Shown in pieces: positions 21,400-32,396 of a stretch of 64,000 nucleotides of DNA. Position 1 is the stretch's first letter. The number at the start of each line of letters is the position of its first letter. The stretch is from positions 90,001-154,000 of the forward strand of contig JALJCO010001064.1 of the NCBI GenBank assembly GCA_023101725.1. Direction: 5' to 3'. Source of the stretch: Atherinomorus stipes. Its lineage: Eukaryota > Chordata > Actinopteri > Atheriniformes > Atherinidae. The notes beneath the pieces were generated by a model that was given only the letters and a program-made list of their open reading frames with translations, was not told the origin of the DNA and ran no database searches. The translations under genes were made by a program, and so were the position numbers.

Positions 21400-24299
21400 G
21401 GGTCATTCTACAGAAACGTCCGTTCTTAGGATGGCAAAATCTTTTTTTCACATTCAAAATTTAACTACATTGTTACATAACTTGTTGACTTTGTGACTAC
21501 ACATAAATGAAAGTTTAATGATTTTGTACAAATTTTGTATATTCATGTAAAGACCATATGAGCTACTTTTTGTCACTAGTGTTACCTCACTACCTCACCG
21601 GCCCATGATTTGAAAATTATTAAGTTGTCAAACCGAACAGTGAAGATGCTCCTATTCCTCAATAAACAGATTTCAGCCAATGGCGTAATTTCCACGGGGA
21701 ATAGGGGGTTTTGACCCCCCAATAATCAGAGCCAGGTAATATAACCCCCCTAAAAAAATAACACAACTCAGATTCAATAATAACATAAATGATCTTTTAT
21801 GAAAATATTAATTCTTTTATTAGCTAAAATATTTTCTAGCAAAACAACCGCATCTTTAATTAACCGGTATTGTAATCCCCCTCCCCCCCTTCCCCCGCCG
21901 AGTATTTGGTATTACACATACCAGCCGCTTTCTATCTGTGTTTGATGGAGGGAGGGAAATGGAAGACCAACAGTAATGTAAAGAAGAAAAAGGTGGACAG
22001 ACATGATACATTTTTAATTGACATCAACTGTTAATAATATAAAAAAAAGAAAATGAATTGGCAAGAGAGGTAAATACATGCATATGTGTGTCTTCAGCTG
22101 TGCGCTCCATCAGCACAGCGGAGAGAGCGCACGTTGGAAAACACAGTAACCACCTACTCTACCAGAGACCAGGACGTGGTCTGGTCTATTTTAGAAGAAC
22201 TGAAGCTCCCCAAAGTTTTGTTGGAATATTGATTTCATTATTGACTTTCTAACGAAGCCCACATGGTAGTTATCCCTGTTAGGCTGATGCTAAGACTGTT
22301 ATTTCCCAGCTGTCTGTGAACGCAGCACAACCTTGAAGCTGCAAGTTTCACAGTTTTATTCGCCTTTTTCTCCGGGTTGCGTGCTCGTGGACATAAACCG
22401 GATCATTTCTAGGTTGTAAAAACGTCCCCATTTATGTGACATCTGAATTTCAGCGCGACTCCACCTAATGAACCGGTTTCATCAGGACTTTTTTCTTTCA
22501 TCAGTTTTGTTTTCGTCACCATTGTTTCAGTCAGTTATGTAAAATTAGTCCATGATGAAAATCAGAGATGCAGATGAAGAAATCCGCACCCCACAAAAAG
22601 CTCCCAAAGTTGTTTGCTTGCTTGCTTATTTGTTTTTAATGCCGTGACGTTTTGGGCGTTCTTCCCTTTATCCTATATTTCACTTTCATCCAGCGCCCAG
22701 TCCTCACTATCTGGGATGTGTGTAATTTACTTCTGTATGAACTTTAGAAATGCAACGTGACTTCACAACGTTCAGCTCTCAAAGTTAAAAACTTTGAATA
22801 AAACCACTTTTTTCAAGAGTAATATTTCTCTAAAGGCTCAGGGCCTGAAATTCTCTGCGGGATTGCGGGAATCGCGCATAATACCATCAATTCCCGCAAA
22901 TTTCGCTCTTATAATGCGGGAAATTCCTGCTTGCAATCGCAGCGACGTAATGTGCAGTGAACGTTTGCATCGGAGCCATAAAATAACGTAGAATAAAGGG
23001 CTCGACACGCTTGAGGCGACATCGCTCCCTCTCCTTTCATTCAGAAGGAGTGACGTCGCCTCCCGCGTCGGCTCTTTAATAAAGCGCGCGCTCCCTTTCT
23101 CTCTCTCTTCCTCTCTTAACTGTCAGATGTTGCAGCTTCCCTCATGTTGATAAACCAGCCATAGTTGGCGGATTTCCCGCCGGTAAGACGATACTTTCAC
23201 GGAGTCTTATAACGTAAATCTAACTTCGGGTCACCTGAAGGGAAGCTGGTCTGGACCAACACCAGTCGCTGTGGCAGCGCCGGTGTCGGTCTCGTTTACG
23301 ACCCAAATCCTCCGGATCCTCAGGTAGCGCCGGTGCTGGTTACGGTAACAAGCAGCCCAAAAAAAAGTTTTAGCCTAACTGGCTCACAATATCCGTGTTT
23401 CATCATAATGACGAAGGCACGAGCTGCTCAGTTTAATGTTGGTGTGATGAGACCAACATCAGCGCTGCGTCACCGTTTCTCACATGGCAGCTGAATATGA
23501 GATCGATTCATAGATAAAGATAATATTGATAAATAATAGTTTGATATTGGGAATACATTTTATATTTTGACGCATAGGCTAAACAGCATTAAATATGTCA
23601 TATTAAAAATCTAAATTTTGTATTATTTTGGAGAAAGAAGCCGATTTTGGGAATGTTTCCCCATTATTTTCTCACATTCTCACTACTCTTCACTTGTTCT
23701 TGTTTATCTTAGCTTCTTTATTGTTTTCTCTGTTTTTCCATTTTCTTTCCGATTAAGTATCTTTGGTTATTCTTAAAGGTATTCTTAAATGTGTTATTAT
23801 ATTCATTAAGTTTCTGACAGTTTTCTAGCCTTGCATGTAGAAGATGCTGTCCTCCCCAAGACCAGTTTTATTTTAACAGAACTTTTATCAAATGCAAGAG
23901 ATTACGTAGAGGAAGGAGAACAGAACCGAGCTGGAAGAAAGAACCACCACAACCACTTATTATAATTATGCAGCTGAAAGATGCAACAGATTACTGCAGT
24001 ATATACTTTTTATATTAAGTTGGTAAAAACTGATGACAGCTGATAAATAGAACGGAGAACAAGAGAGCTGGTTAAAATGAAAACTAAGGACGAAAAAGAC
24101 AAATTAATGCTCCTTATTAATCTGAGGTACGGGTAGGACGCTGTAAGACCTGTGGTAAAGCGCCCTGTAAATATCCCCCCCAAAGTATACAAATCCCCCC
24201 TTGGTGAAGCATGTAAGGGGGAATTCCCCCCATTTTGAGAAGTGAATTTCAAGCCCTGAGGCTAAGGACAGAAAAATGGATGTCTCTGTAGAATGACCC
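21400..24299. mobile_element. 2.9-kb TIR element containing a nested hAT element
   Basis: GGGTCATTCTACAGAAACGT at 21400 is matched inverted at the right end (TCTCTGTAGAATGACCC, ending 24299), with about 30 bp of similarity. AGCA flanks both sides (21396-21399, 24300-24303). No transposase frame is visible, and 22839-24258 is a separate nested insertion. The superfamily is not assigned. Confidence 0.6.
22839..24258. mobile_element. non-autonomous hAT-like element, CAGGGC(C/T)TGAAATTC ends
   Basis: The left end CAGGGCCTGAAATTC and the inverted right end CAGGGCTTGAAATTC are typical hAT termini. A second copy at 32397 is collinear for about 1.3 kb (TGCGGGATTGCGGGAATCGC, ACGTAATGTGCAGTGAA). The core contains CpG-rich stretches but no long frame. 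A clean 8-bp duplication was not found. Confidence 0.65.
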
Positions 24300-24303
24300 A
24301 GCA

Positions 24304-24976
24304 ACGTCATTTTAAAAAGCTTAGAACTTCTTAACTATTGTTAAAATGCATTAACACATAGCAAGCCTATCAAGAGGAAGGTAATTATATCCATTCCCAC
24401 CGCCAGTGGTTCTTTTAAATTCATTTTTTATAATAAATCATTTCAAACTATCCCAATAGGCTGTTTTCAACAATCCCCACTAATCCTTGTGGGGATATAA
24501 TGTAGCCCAAGTTGCATATATTGTAATTATACTATAAAATTTATAATTTTATTTTAATTTAATTACAACAATTATTTAAAAAAAATACAAGTTAAATTAT
24601 AACATATTGGTTTGTAAACAATTTTCATAATTTAGGTAATGTTTTTTCCAGGTAGATACTGAAAGTATTCTTTCAATAAGCTTTCAAAATCAAATGAGTA
24701 ATCTAAGGCACGGTAGAAACACTTGAAACAAACAAAAAAAAAAATTAATCCAATGCAACCCCCCTCTTGTAGATAAGCCTAATGATAGAACTGCACCTTG
24801 AAAGGATGACATCTCAAAGAAACCACTTATATTCCACCAACAGGCCTACTGTTGACCCCACCCACCCTGAGACAGGAGTATGCCAAACTCATCCATTTCA
24901 TTCAAATCTGTCCAGTTGCTTTAGCTCCCATACCTAATCATATTGTGTGTTTCATTGTTTCCTGCATGTCTTGCAG
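24304..24976. other. unassigned AT-rich sequence before ZNF copy 3
   Basis: Sequence homologous to the other ZNF upstream regions appears only near 24935 (CCTAATCATATTGTGTGTTTC) and leads into the splice acceptor. The rest shows no recognisable feature. Confidence 0.4.
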
Positions 24977-25004
24977 CTGCTGGTGACAAAAGGAGTTTTA
25001 TCCC

Positions 25005-25880
25005 ATGACTGAAATCCGTGATTGGACATTGATGAAGAACCAGAGCCAAGACCTGGATTATATAAAGGAGGAGAAACAAGAACACTTGATTGGACAGGAG
25101 GGAATGCCACCCAGCGGGCTGTTGGATGGTTTCACCAGGTTCACAAATACTTCTGTTTCTGTGATGAATGAAGAAAAAAGGAAGAACCTGAGTGGTCCAG
25201 ATCCAAATTTAAAGACACTACCAATACTAATGAAAAAACACCATAGTACTCTGACAATGAAGAATGAAGATGATGATGATTATGACTGCTGGCAGAAACC
25301 TTTATCAGACTCTGAAACTGAAAGCAGTGATAATATCTGTAAGAGGAAAAAAACACCTAAATCAGGTTTAAATGGTCGTGTGGAATGCTCATTGTGTGGT
25401 AAATCTCTCCACAAGAGGTATATTTCTACACACATGAAATTCCATACAGATGAGAAACGATTTGGTTGTGACGTTTGTGGAAAAAGGTTTTGCCTTGCCA
25501 CAACTCTTACAGTACACATGAGAGTCCACACTGGTGAAAAACCATATGACTGCAGTGTTTGTGGAAAAATGTTTAAACAACATTCACACCTTAAAGAACA
25601 TATGAGAATCCACACTGGAGAGAAACCTTTTGTCTGTCATGTTTGCGGAAGAAAACTAAATTCCAGCTCAGGTTTTAGGACACATTTAAGAACTCACACT
25701 GGAGAAAAACCATTTAGTTGTGACATTTGTGGAGAAAGGTTTCCACACAGCACAACGCTAACTGGGCACAAAAGAACTCACACTGGTGAGAAACCGTATC
25801 AATGTGATGTTTGTGGAAAACGGTTCAGACTAAAGCAACATTTACGACTACATGTAAAAACCCACACTGGAAAACAATAA
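25005..25880 (+). CDS. C2H2 zinc-finger protein, six fingers (copy 3)
   Basis: This is the longest leader in the family: 291 codons starting MTEIRDWTLMKNQSQDLDY. IKEEKQEHL at residues 20-28 matches the IKEEQEEL motif of teleost ZNF leaders. The acidic block NEDDDDYDCWQKPLSDSETES (about 87-107), a basic KRKKTPKSG stretch and six fingers (first Cys at 128, 155, 183, 211, 239, 267) follow. Finger 1 has the family's C-x2-C-x11-H spacing; finger 4 (CGRKLNSS) lacks the core Phe. The exon starts at 24977 after TGCATGTCTTGCAG. The frame entering from that acceptor (LLVTKGVLSHD) stops at once, so translation needs the ATG at 25005 (weak context) or 25163. A decayed finger follows the stop. Nuclear DNA binding is inferred from the fold. 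This is the copy most likely to be intact. Confidence 0.85.
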   Translation: MTEIRDWTLMKNQSQDLDYIKEEKQEHLIGQEGMPPSGLLDGFTRFTNTSVSVMNEEKRKNLSGPDPNLKTLPILMKKHHSTLTMKNEDDDDYDCWQKPLSDSETESSDNICKRKKTPKSGLNGRVECSLCGKSLHKRYISTHMKFHTDEKRFGCDVCGKRFCLATTLTVHMRVHTGEKPYDCSVCGKMFKQHSHLKEHMRIHTGEKPFVCHVCGRKLNSSSGFRTHLRTHTGEKPFSCDICGERFPHSTTLTGHKRTHTGEKPYQCDVCGKRFRLKQHLRLHVKTHTGKQ

Positions 25881-25920
25881 ATTGCGTGTGAGGTAAGGTC
25901 TGTGGAAAAGGGTTTATCCA

Positions 25921-25963
25921 AACCTGTAGCTCAGGTGAAGAGCAACCGTTTATCAACCGAGAG
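25921..25963 (+). repeat. SINE copy 3, 5' part
   Basis: CCTGTAGCTCAGGTGAAGAGC is the A-box region of the tRNA-derived SINE seen after the other ZNF stops. It is cut by the hAT element that starts at 25964 and resumes at 27052. Confidence 0.7.
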
Positions 25964-27051
25964 TAGGGATGTAACGATTTGTATTTATTTTGATCTCCAT
26001 TAGCTGTAACAAGTGCAGCTATTCTTCTTGGAGTCAATTCCACATACCCCTAAAACGGCTTTACCTTCTCCTTTTCACATCAGTCTTACATGACACCACA
26101 CATCCAAACAGGAAAGGAGAATAAATACATACAGTACATACACATATACCCCCGATTACCAATAAAATGATTAACTGTGATAAAATTCCCAATGATTAGT
26201 AATACCATTTCAAATTTCAATTATGTTTAAAACTGTGATTGATTACTGCACTTTGAAAACTCACTGTTATGTTTCTTAGGGCGCATTCAGACAGCATACT
26301 CCCGTAGTCTTGGTCCGTTTGGGGACTCTGCTCGGCTGGTGTGGTCTTCCGGACCGGGAACATGTTCACGTTGCACCATAGCCAAACAAGCCAAACCTTT
26401 TGAATAGTGTTCCCAATCTCTCCAGAGGTGGCGCTGCATTCGGCTTCACCGTAGGCGAAGACAAGACGAACAAGAAGGTTCTCACACCTTCTGTTTTCTG
26501 TTATTTTTGTGCGTACTTATGAGGAGCTGGATATCCTTACATCAGTCCAAATGTCGATTAAAACTTTTACTTCCTTGTGACTCCATGTCTGACCACAAGC
26601 CATTTTTAAAAGTACTGCAGCGTTGTTGTAGCGTTTACCCACAATTCCCAACATTTTACCCACAATCCCATGCTAAACCAAATGCAGGAAGCTGCAATTC
26701 TGTAGTCCACTTCCTGTAGTTGGTCCACATGAATCGGACCGAGTCCACTTGTTTGGTCCAGATCAGATTCTGTTTGTGCATTCAGTTACCCCAAACGAAG
26801 CGGACCTTCAGAGCAAACTGACTCTGATTCAGATCAAAAAAACTTTGTGAATGCGCCCTTATTCCGTGCACGTGAACAGTTCTTGGGAGATTATTTCCCC
26901 CGGTAAAAAGGACAAAGTAGACATCTAGACGCCTTTTAGATACTTTTGAAGATGCTGGTGGGGTATTTCAGTAATACTGCGATTATAATGATAACCGTGA
27001 TTATTTTGATCACAATAACCGTGATTTGAAATTCTCATCGTTACATCCCTA
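25964..27051. mobile_element. hAT element inserted in the SINE
   Basis: The ends are TAGGGATGTAACGATTTG and, inverted, TAGGGATGTAACGATGAG. The flanks are ACCGAGAG (25956-25963) and ACCGAGAA (27052-27059), a 7/8 match to an 8-bp hAT duplication. A Harbinger-like MITE sits inside at 26279-26858. No transposase frame remains. Confidence 0.85.
26279..26858. mobile_element. Harbinger-like MITE nested in the hAT element
   Basis: The ends GGGCGCATTCAGAC and, inverted, GGGCGCATTCACAA are flanked by TTA on both sides (26276-26278, 26859-26861). The 3-bp TTA duplication and noncoding interior fit PIF/Harbinger MITEs. Confidence 0.75.
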
Positions 27052-27176
27052 ACCGAGAAGTTGATATATCGATTCCAGCCTTCAAGCCAAAGTGTCCTTG
27101 GGCAAGACACTGAACTCCATGTTCCCTCCCGATGTGCCTGTCTGGGTATGAATAGGTGAATGAATATGCCATGTAG
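27052..27176 (+). repeat. SINE copy 3, middle part
   Basis: B-box region GATATATCGATTCCAGCC and body TGTCCTTGGGCAAGACACTGAA, then GTCTGGGTATGAATAGGTGAATG. It continues the element broken at 25963 and is cut again at 27177. Confidence 0.75.
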
Positions 27177-27547
27177 TAGGGCTGTGCTATTGATCGAAAT
27201 TTAATTGGGATTTCAAATTTCATGTCAAACAATCTCCAAACTCACATAATTGAGTTGAAGCAATTTATGTGCCATTTGTTTTTTTTTACACAATATCTGA
27301 AAGAAAAACGCATGCGCAATACATTCCTTTCCACATTGCTCTGCTGCAACCTACATTCACGAAGCTGAAGAGTGAAGGAGGTGTGTTATGTCTTGTGTAA
27401 ATTATCAAAAACAAAATGTTTCTGGGCAGAGAGAAATGCTGAACAAATGCATCATTTAACAAAAAAATAATAATAGTTGGAATAATCATGATTTCAGTAT
27501 TGACCAAAATAATCATAATGCTTTTTTTCCATAATCGAGCAGCCCTA
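27177..27547. mobile_element. hAT-like MITE splitting the SINE tail
   Basis: The ends TAGGGCTGTGCTATTGATCG and, inverted, TAGGGCTGCTCGATTATGG are typical of hAT MITEs. The duplication is not clear. The SINE tail resumes at 27548 (GTGTAAAGTGCTTTAAGTGG). Confidence 0.7.
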
Positions 27548-27790
27548 GTGTAAAGTGCTTTAAGTGGTCAACATATGACTGGAAAATCACTGCAATAAGT
27601 ACAGTTCATTTCAGAATATTTATTTTGTTCTTTGTCAAGTGCATCAGAATTGATGTATGATTTGGTCAATTAAAAAAATGTTTCTACTCTGCTTTAGAGC
27701 ATTATAGTGTGTTTCATTTGCTCTCCAAGGTCATTTTCCAAATAAAATGATCAAGTGGTGGTTTTTCCAAGTTATTTTATTTTTTATTCA
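27548..27790. other. SINE tail and shared ZNF 3' flank
   Basis: TGTAAAGTGCTTTAAGTGGTC is the usual 3' segment of this SINE type. It is followed by the flank blocks TTTCTACTCTGCTTTAGAGC and CCAAGGTCATTTTCCAAA, shared with the 6.6 and 13.9 kb flanks. This shows that copy 3 belongs to the same duplicated unit. Confidence 0.65.
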
Positions 27791-28136
27791 TTATATTTAA
27801 AGTATTTTATTCTTTTAAAACAAAATGCAACACAACATAAAATTCAAACACTTGATTGACGTCATTTCAGACTTTTCAGAACTTGATTTAATCTGTTCTT
27901 GTAAAATATATGTTATGAAATCCACACGAGTTTCAATATAAATGAATGAATTACTGAACTAATTTATGTAGGTGGCTGTAAAATTTCACCAGTACAGGGT
28001 TAAATAACTGTTGCATTCAAAACTAAATGTATAATAATGATTAAATTGTCTGCTCTGTGACTGTTGGCATAGAATGTCCATAAATGTCCACATGTTCATA
28101 AAAACATGTATGTCAGGTAAACAGGTCTCCCTCAGT
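27791..28136. other. unassigned AT-rich sequence
   Basis: No feature recognised. Confidence 0.35.
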
Positions 28137-28617
28137 AAAGGTACAGTATGTAAGAATTACTGACATCTAGTGGTAAAGATGGGTATTTGAAACATGTTTT
28201 CTTTCAAATAACTTTATATTCCAAGCACTGTTATGAATGTATGGTGGCTGTTAGTGGCCAAAATTCTCCCAGATAAAGATGTTCTCATCTCTGAGTGGAT
28301 CCAGTGGTCTCAGGTGTAGCTATGACTGTGCTCCATTAACCTTCCATTGAACAAAGCTGGTACAGCAGTTTTAAAGTTCAGAGGGTTCTCACTTCACACA
28401 CATTTTGTCCATTCATGGACACCGTAGTAAAAATGGTGGAACAAATATGACAGCCTCCATATGTGCACCCCCCAGCAAGTAGATACAAATGACTTATTCT
28501 TAGAAATAAATACACAACAGTTATTCTAGTGCAACGATTACAGACAAGTTTTGAATTATATATCACATTTTTCTGCCATTGACCTTTGATTTTTTTTTAA
28601 CACAACGTACCTTTAAA
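28137..28617. mobile_element. MITE with TAAAGGTAC ends
   Basis: TAAAGGTACAGTATGTAAG at the left and GTACCTTTA at the right (inverted TAAAGGTACGTTGTG) bound a noncoding 480-bp segment. Possible TA duplication. Confidence 0.5.
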
Positions 28618-29005
28618 GATGGGATTTACCTATGTAAATAAATTTTAATGAAAATTAGATATAGCTACTTTTATCAGTAAACATAACTTTCAAATGCTTT
28701 GAATTTTAATATTCAAAGTATATTTCGAAGTAACAGGGCAAACTTCAGTAGTTCTTTCACCTACAGCAGTAAAAGATGAAATATTTCAATATTCACATCT
28801 GAAATGGCTTTTTTTTCACCACAGGCAGGAGCTCAACGACCAAACATGGCCATGTTCCACCTTTATGGTTCAAAACATCACAAGCAGCAAAGAATTATGG
28901 GCATTGGGGAAAATGCTTCGCTGAAGTCTGCATGGATGCGGCAGAAAAATGTGGATGAAGTCAGCATGGATGCAGACTTCAGTGCGGTACTATGACGAGC
29001 CGACC

Positions 29006-29990
29006 AGGCTCGCTCAGATTGACTGGTGGATGTATGACCATGAAGTCAGACACACAAGTTGTCGGGGGAGACCATAAAAGTAGCGCATCCAAGATGGACA
29101 AGGTCACCAGCATGAAGACTGCGAGGATGGAGATCTTGCGGCATTTGCCTTTATTTGGATAAAAGTTCCCGAACGTTGTGCAGATCTGCTCAAGTCATTT
29201 AACGACAGTTCAAAGTACAGTGACATGAACTTGTCCTGCACTGTCTTAGAAACGTCTCACCTGTCAAGGTGCAACATAAAGGACAGCATGGTACATGTTC
29301 AATCTCAAAGATAAAAAAAAAAAGGTTTAATGCTTTACCTTGTCAGGAATTCAAAACAAAAGAAATGGAAACTTTTTTTTTTAAGATGGGGGGGTTAAAT
29401 AAATATGGCTAAAACCCTCCCATCCTTTCTGTCCTTCTACAGGACAGGAGTTGATTGATTGAGCTCTTTGTTGTGGGTTCTAACTTTTCTTTATTTTTTT
29501 ACTCCTTACAGCTTATTTATATGTACTTAGGGTCTGAAAGGCACCTATAAATGTGATTTATTATTATTATCATTATTATTATTATTATTAGGGTTTGGGT
29601 GGTCGTGGATAACATGAGGTGGGAGTGCAAAGGTGGCATGAGGTAATAATGATGCACTCCAGTAAGTCCTTTATTGTGTCCTTGAATAAAACAAATCCAA
29701 ATTAAATGATGAGGATTAATGAAAATTCTGCCCACGTGTTGGCATAATCTCCAGTTCTGCTTCATATTTATCTGAATGGAATAACTTGGGGGTTAATGGG
29801 GTACAACACATTGTGTGTTACTTTGCTGAAGCAGCCAAATATCCTGTTCCTTTTAAAAAAATATGAAATACCAAGGTTGTTTGAAATAATTTTGTAGTCT
29901 ACTTCTCCCGCCCACCCCCTCTGGCAGGCAACGACCCCGCCTCAGTCTTAATCTCACTCCAAGCAATTTTGAAAACTTGAGAGCCCTGTT
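29006..29990. mobile_element. AGGCTCG-ended DNA element, copy 1
   Basis: AGGCTCGCTCAGATTGACTG begins a segment collinear with the element at 44146-45178 for about 850 bp (GTGAAGACTGC/CATGAAGACTGC, CGGCATTTGCCTTTATTT, CTGAACGCTGTGCAGAT-type blocks). The right end is eroded. The interior is noncoding and includes an (ATT)n tract at about 29560-29590. Confidence 0.55.
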
Positions 29991-30139
29991 CTTCAACTGT
30001 TATGAACCTGTTAAATTTTACATGAGTACCTTCCTGCAGTTACAATAGCCGACAAGGGCACCACCATAGATCCAATCCATACCAGAAGTCTCAAGCTGAA
30101 GTTAGTGAAACACCGCCAAGAGTAACTATCTGCGACTTG

Positions 30140-30357
30140 AGACCCAGATGCGTGTGGTTAGGGTTAGATTTTAGTAAGTTACATGAAGAAGAAACTTCCG
30201 TTTGGGACTTCCAGCGTGGATTGGCTACATGGCGACGCCCTTGTCTGCCATCGTGACTGCAATTTGGTCCCTCTGGAATTTTATGTCTTTTAAGCAAACA
30301 TTTGTTAAACTAGCTTATGTTAAAATAAGAGATCAGTAAGATAATGAAAGTGACATT
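30140..30357. repeat. unit border sequence repeated after block B
   Basis: TTTTAGTAAGTTACATGAAG and GAAGAAACTTCC..TTGGGACTTCC recur at 56957-56974 plus 58371-58465. There they are split by a 1.4-kb element whose empty site is preserved here at about 30187. Confidence 0.7.
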
Positions 30358-30449
30358 TGGTAATTAACCGGTGTGCAACTGTGTTTGGTAGACCACGGTA
30401 TTCTTAAACTGAGTATTAAATCAGTTTCAGATGTGGTTGTTTTGTGTAG

Positions 30450-30600
30450 GTTTCCAAAAGGTAAAGGAAGGATGCAGGCATGGATGGCAGCACTCAGGAG
30501 GAGAGACTTGGTGCCAAAAGACTGTTCAGTCGTCTGCAGCTGTCATTTCAGAGCTGAAGACTTTGACAGTGTGGGTGTGATGTCTGTGGAAGAAAGTTAG
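30450..30600 (+). pseudogene. THAP-domain exon 2 remnant (block A)
   Basis: After the acceptor TTTTGTGTAG (ending 30449) the frame reads FPKGKGRMQAWMAALRRRDL, then VPKDCSVVCSCHFRAEDF. This matches the second half of a THAP zinc-binding domain, including the Trp of the W-A-AL segment and the C-x2-H pair (CSCH) before F..EDF. THAP domains are C2CH DNA-binding modules of nuclear proteins and P-element-type transposases. The exon keeps a short frame but stops after MSVEES. No first half lies just upstream. It is likely a dead gene fragment carried in the duplication. Confidence 0.7.
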
Positions 30601-31135
30601 CCCAAAAAAAAAATTAATTTAAACTGCATAGAAGTAAGAAATAAAACCTACCTGAACTTTGGTGTACAGTTAAAAGATGAATTACTGGTCAACTAGACTA
30701 AAATTGATCAATTTTAGTTATTTTTCAAAGAGATAGATATTGGTTTAATACTTCAAATTTAGGATCTTCAATATTGGCTTTTTTTTTTTTATTTAATTTA
30801 TTTATTTATTTATTTTTTAAACTAATTTCGGATATCCTTATATTGTTCAGCTCTTAATTTCTGTAACCAATATCAACGGATTGTTGGTGAGACCACGTCT
30901 GTGCCACCCTCTGCCACTGCAGGTGAGATATCATTAAAATTCACCTCTTTTTATCAGCATTTCACCAAGTATCAGTTGCTTTTTATTGCTAATGTGTTTC
31001 TATTTTATTGTTTCTTTCATTTATTTATTTTTATCTGATATTGTGTCTTTTAATGTCTTAGTTATTCTGAGTTTAACACTTGATTCAGTCGCTGCTGTCG
31101 CTTAGTGCTTTATAAATAAAGTTGGCTTGATTACA

Positions 31136-31375
31136 TCACAGGTAGTGATGTCATCACCTTTCCTGTTTTCGTACCTCCTTTTTCCTGGTTAAACAGCACC
31201 GCATGGCAGACTGTTCATGCAAAGCCTGAATGTAATCTGCAGCCATCCACCATGAAGACACTTTGAGGCACCGCTGTAAGTAGTTGATGTTGCACTAAAA
31301 GTGTTATAAACACGTATCTGAAGTTTTTGGGCTAAAAACCACAACATTTAAACTGTGTTAGCTAAATAATGCTAA
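31136..31375 (+). repeat. 230-bp dispersed cassette, copy 3 of 5
   Basis: It begins right after a LINE-like tail (TATAAATAAAGTTGGCTTGA). It carries GTAGTGATGTCATCACC, CTTTTTCCTGGTTAAACAGC and GTAAGT at 31276. It lies in block A, about 3.7 kb upstream of ZNF copy 4. Confidence 0.7.
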
Positions 31376-32396
31376 CCACGGCCGCTATTGGCGTTAAAAT
31401 GTCATACTAGAAATATCTGTATTGACTTTTGGGACCGATGTTTTCACTAACGAAATCTCGCGATATCTCGACGTTTCTTTACGAAATCCCACGCGATCTT
31501 GTTCCATGAGCGCCAGCGCAGCATGTAGAAAAGTCCGTGTTATTGTGGAAGAACTTCATTTCCCAGCATTCCTTTGTGTCATGTGACTACGGTGCAGCGG
31601 CTGCTGCTACAGGCTGACTTGCTTTGAAGCTGCTTATAATATAGAAGAATAATCCAGCAATACAACATGTACAATGAAATGTGATCAAATAAGTCTTTCA
31701 CTTTATATAAAATACCAATAATTTTGCAGCTTTACTCTAAATATCTTTTATATGGGCCTTTGAATCTAACTTTTCATCTTGAATAACATCCAAGAATTTA
31801 GCTTCCATGAAACGCCATCTCTGTTAATGACTGCCGCTGATATCGCTTCACTGTTGTAATAGAGTAGGAAGTTTCAAATAAATAAGTTCAGAAATGACCA
31901 GCTTACTAAATACAAATGTTTTTCTTGTTCTTGTTGTTTTTTCAGTTTGCATCCAGCATAATACTGTATTAACAGCCTAAAGATATACGTGTGTAAAATG
32001 GTTTAATATTTTGGCCGGTAAAAAATATGCTTGGCTGGTAGATTTTTCCATCTCTTAGCCAACTTGGCCAGTGAGTCAAAAAGTTAATTTCGGACACTAA
32101 GTAACACGCTGAAAAGCTCTTATAAGTTCATTTTTTATGATGGGGCTCCTTTAAGTTTGCATATTCCTCTCTGATACCACCAAAAGATGATGCCGTGCAG
32201 TCTTACAGGCTGCAGTGGCATCCAGTTATCACTGCTCTGGTGAATTATGCACAAATGTTGGGGAAAATATAGGACTGGAAAATCCTGGCCATTAGTATTA
32301 TGAATTTAAAGAAATATATTTATAGTTACATATATGGCTGGGAAGAAGCCATTTATGGCACTGTGAAAAAAAACTGTAGCCATCGGCCACTATCAG
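31376..32396. other. duplicated noncoding sequence, then A-specific sequence
   Basis: Up to 31808 it is collinear with 44021-44142 plus 45179-45491 in block B. From 31809 to about 32338 it is specific to A. Then AAGCCATTTATGGCACTGTG again matches B at 52257. No gene was seen. Confidence 0.55.

Noticed and set aside
22839..24258. Exact 8-bp duplication for the CAGGGCC element
   Set aside because: The flanks TAAAGGCT and AGGCTAAG do not align as a direct 8-bp repeat; only the terminal inverted repeats are supported.
25280..25615. Minus-strand frames opposite the ZNF exons (also at 4272, 12366, 34792, 55321)
   Set aside because: They are antisense shadows of the conserved plus-strand exon; finger motifs and linkers are on the plus strand.
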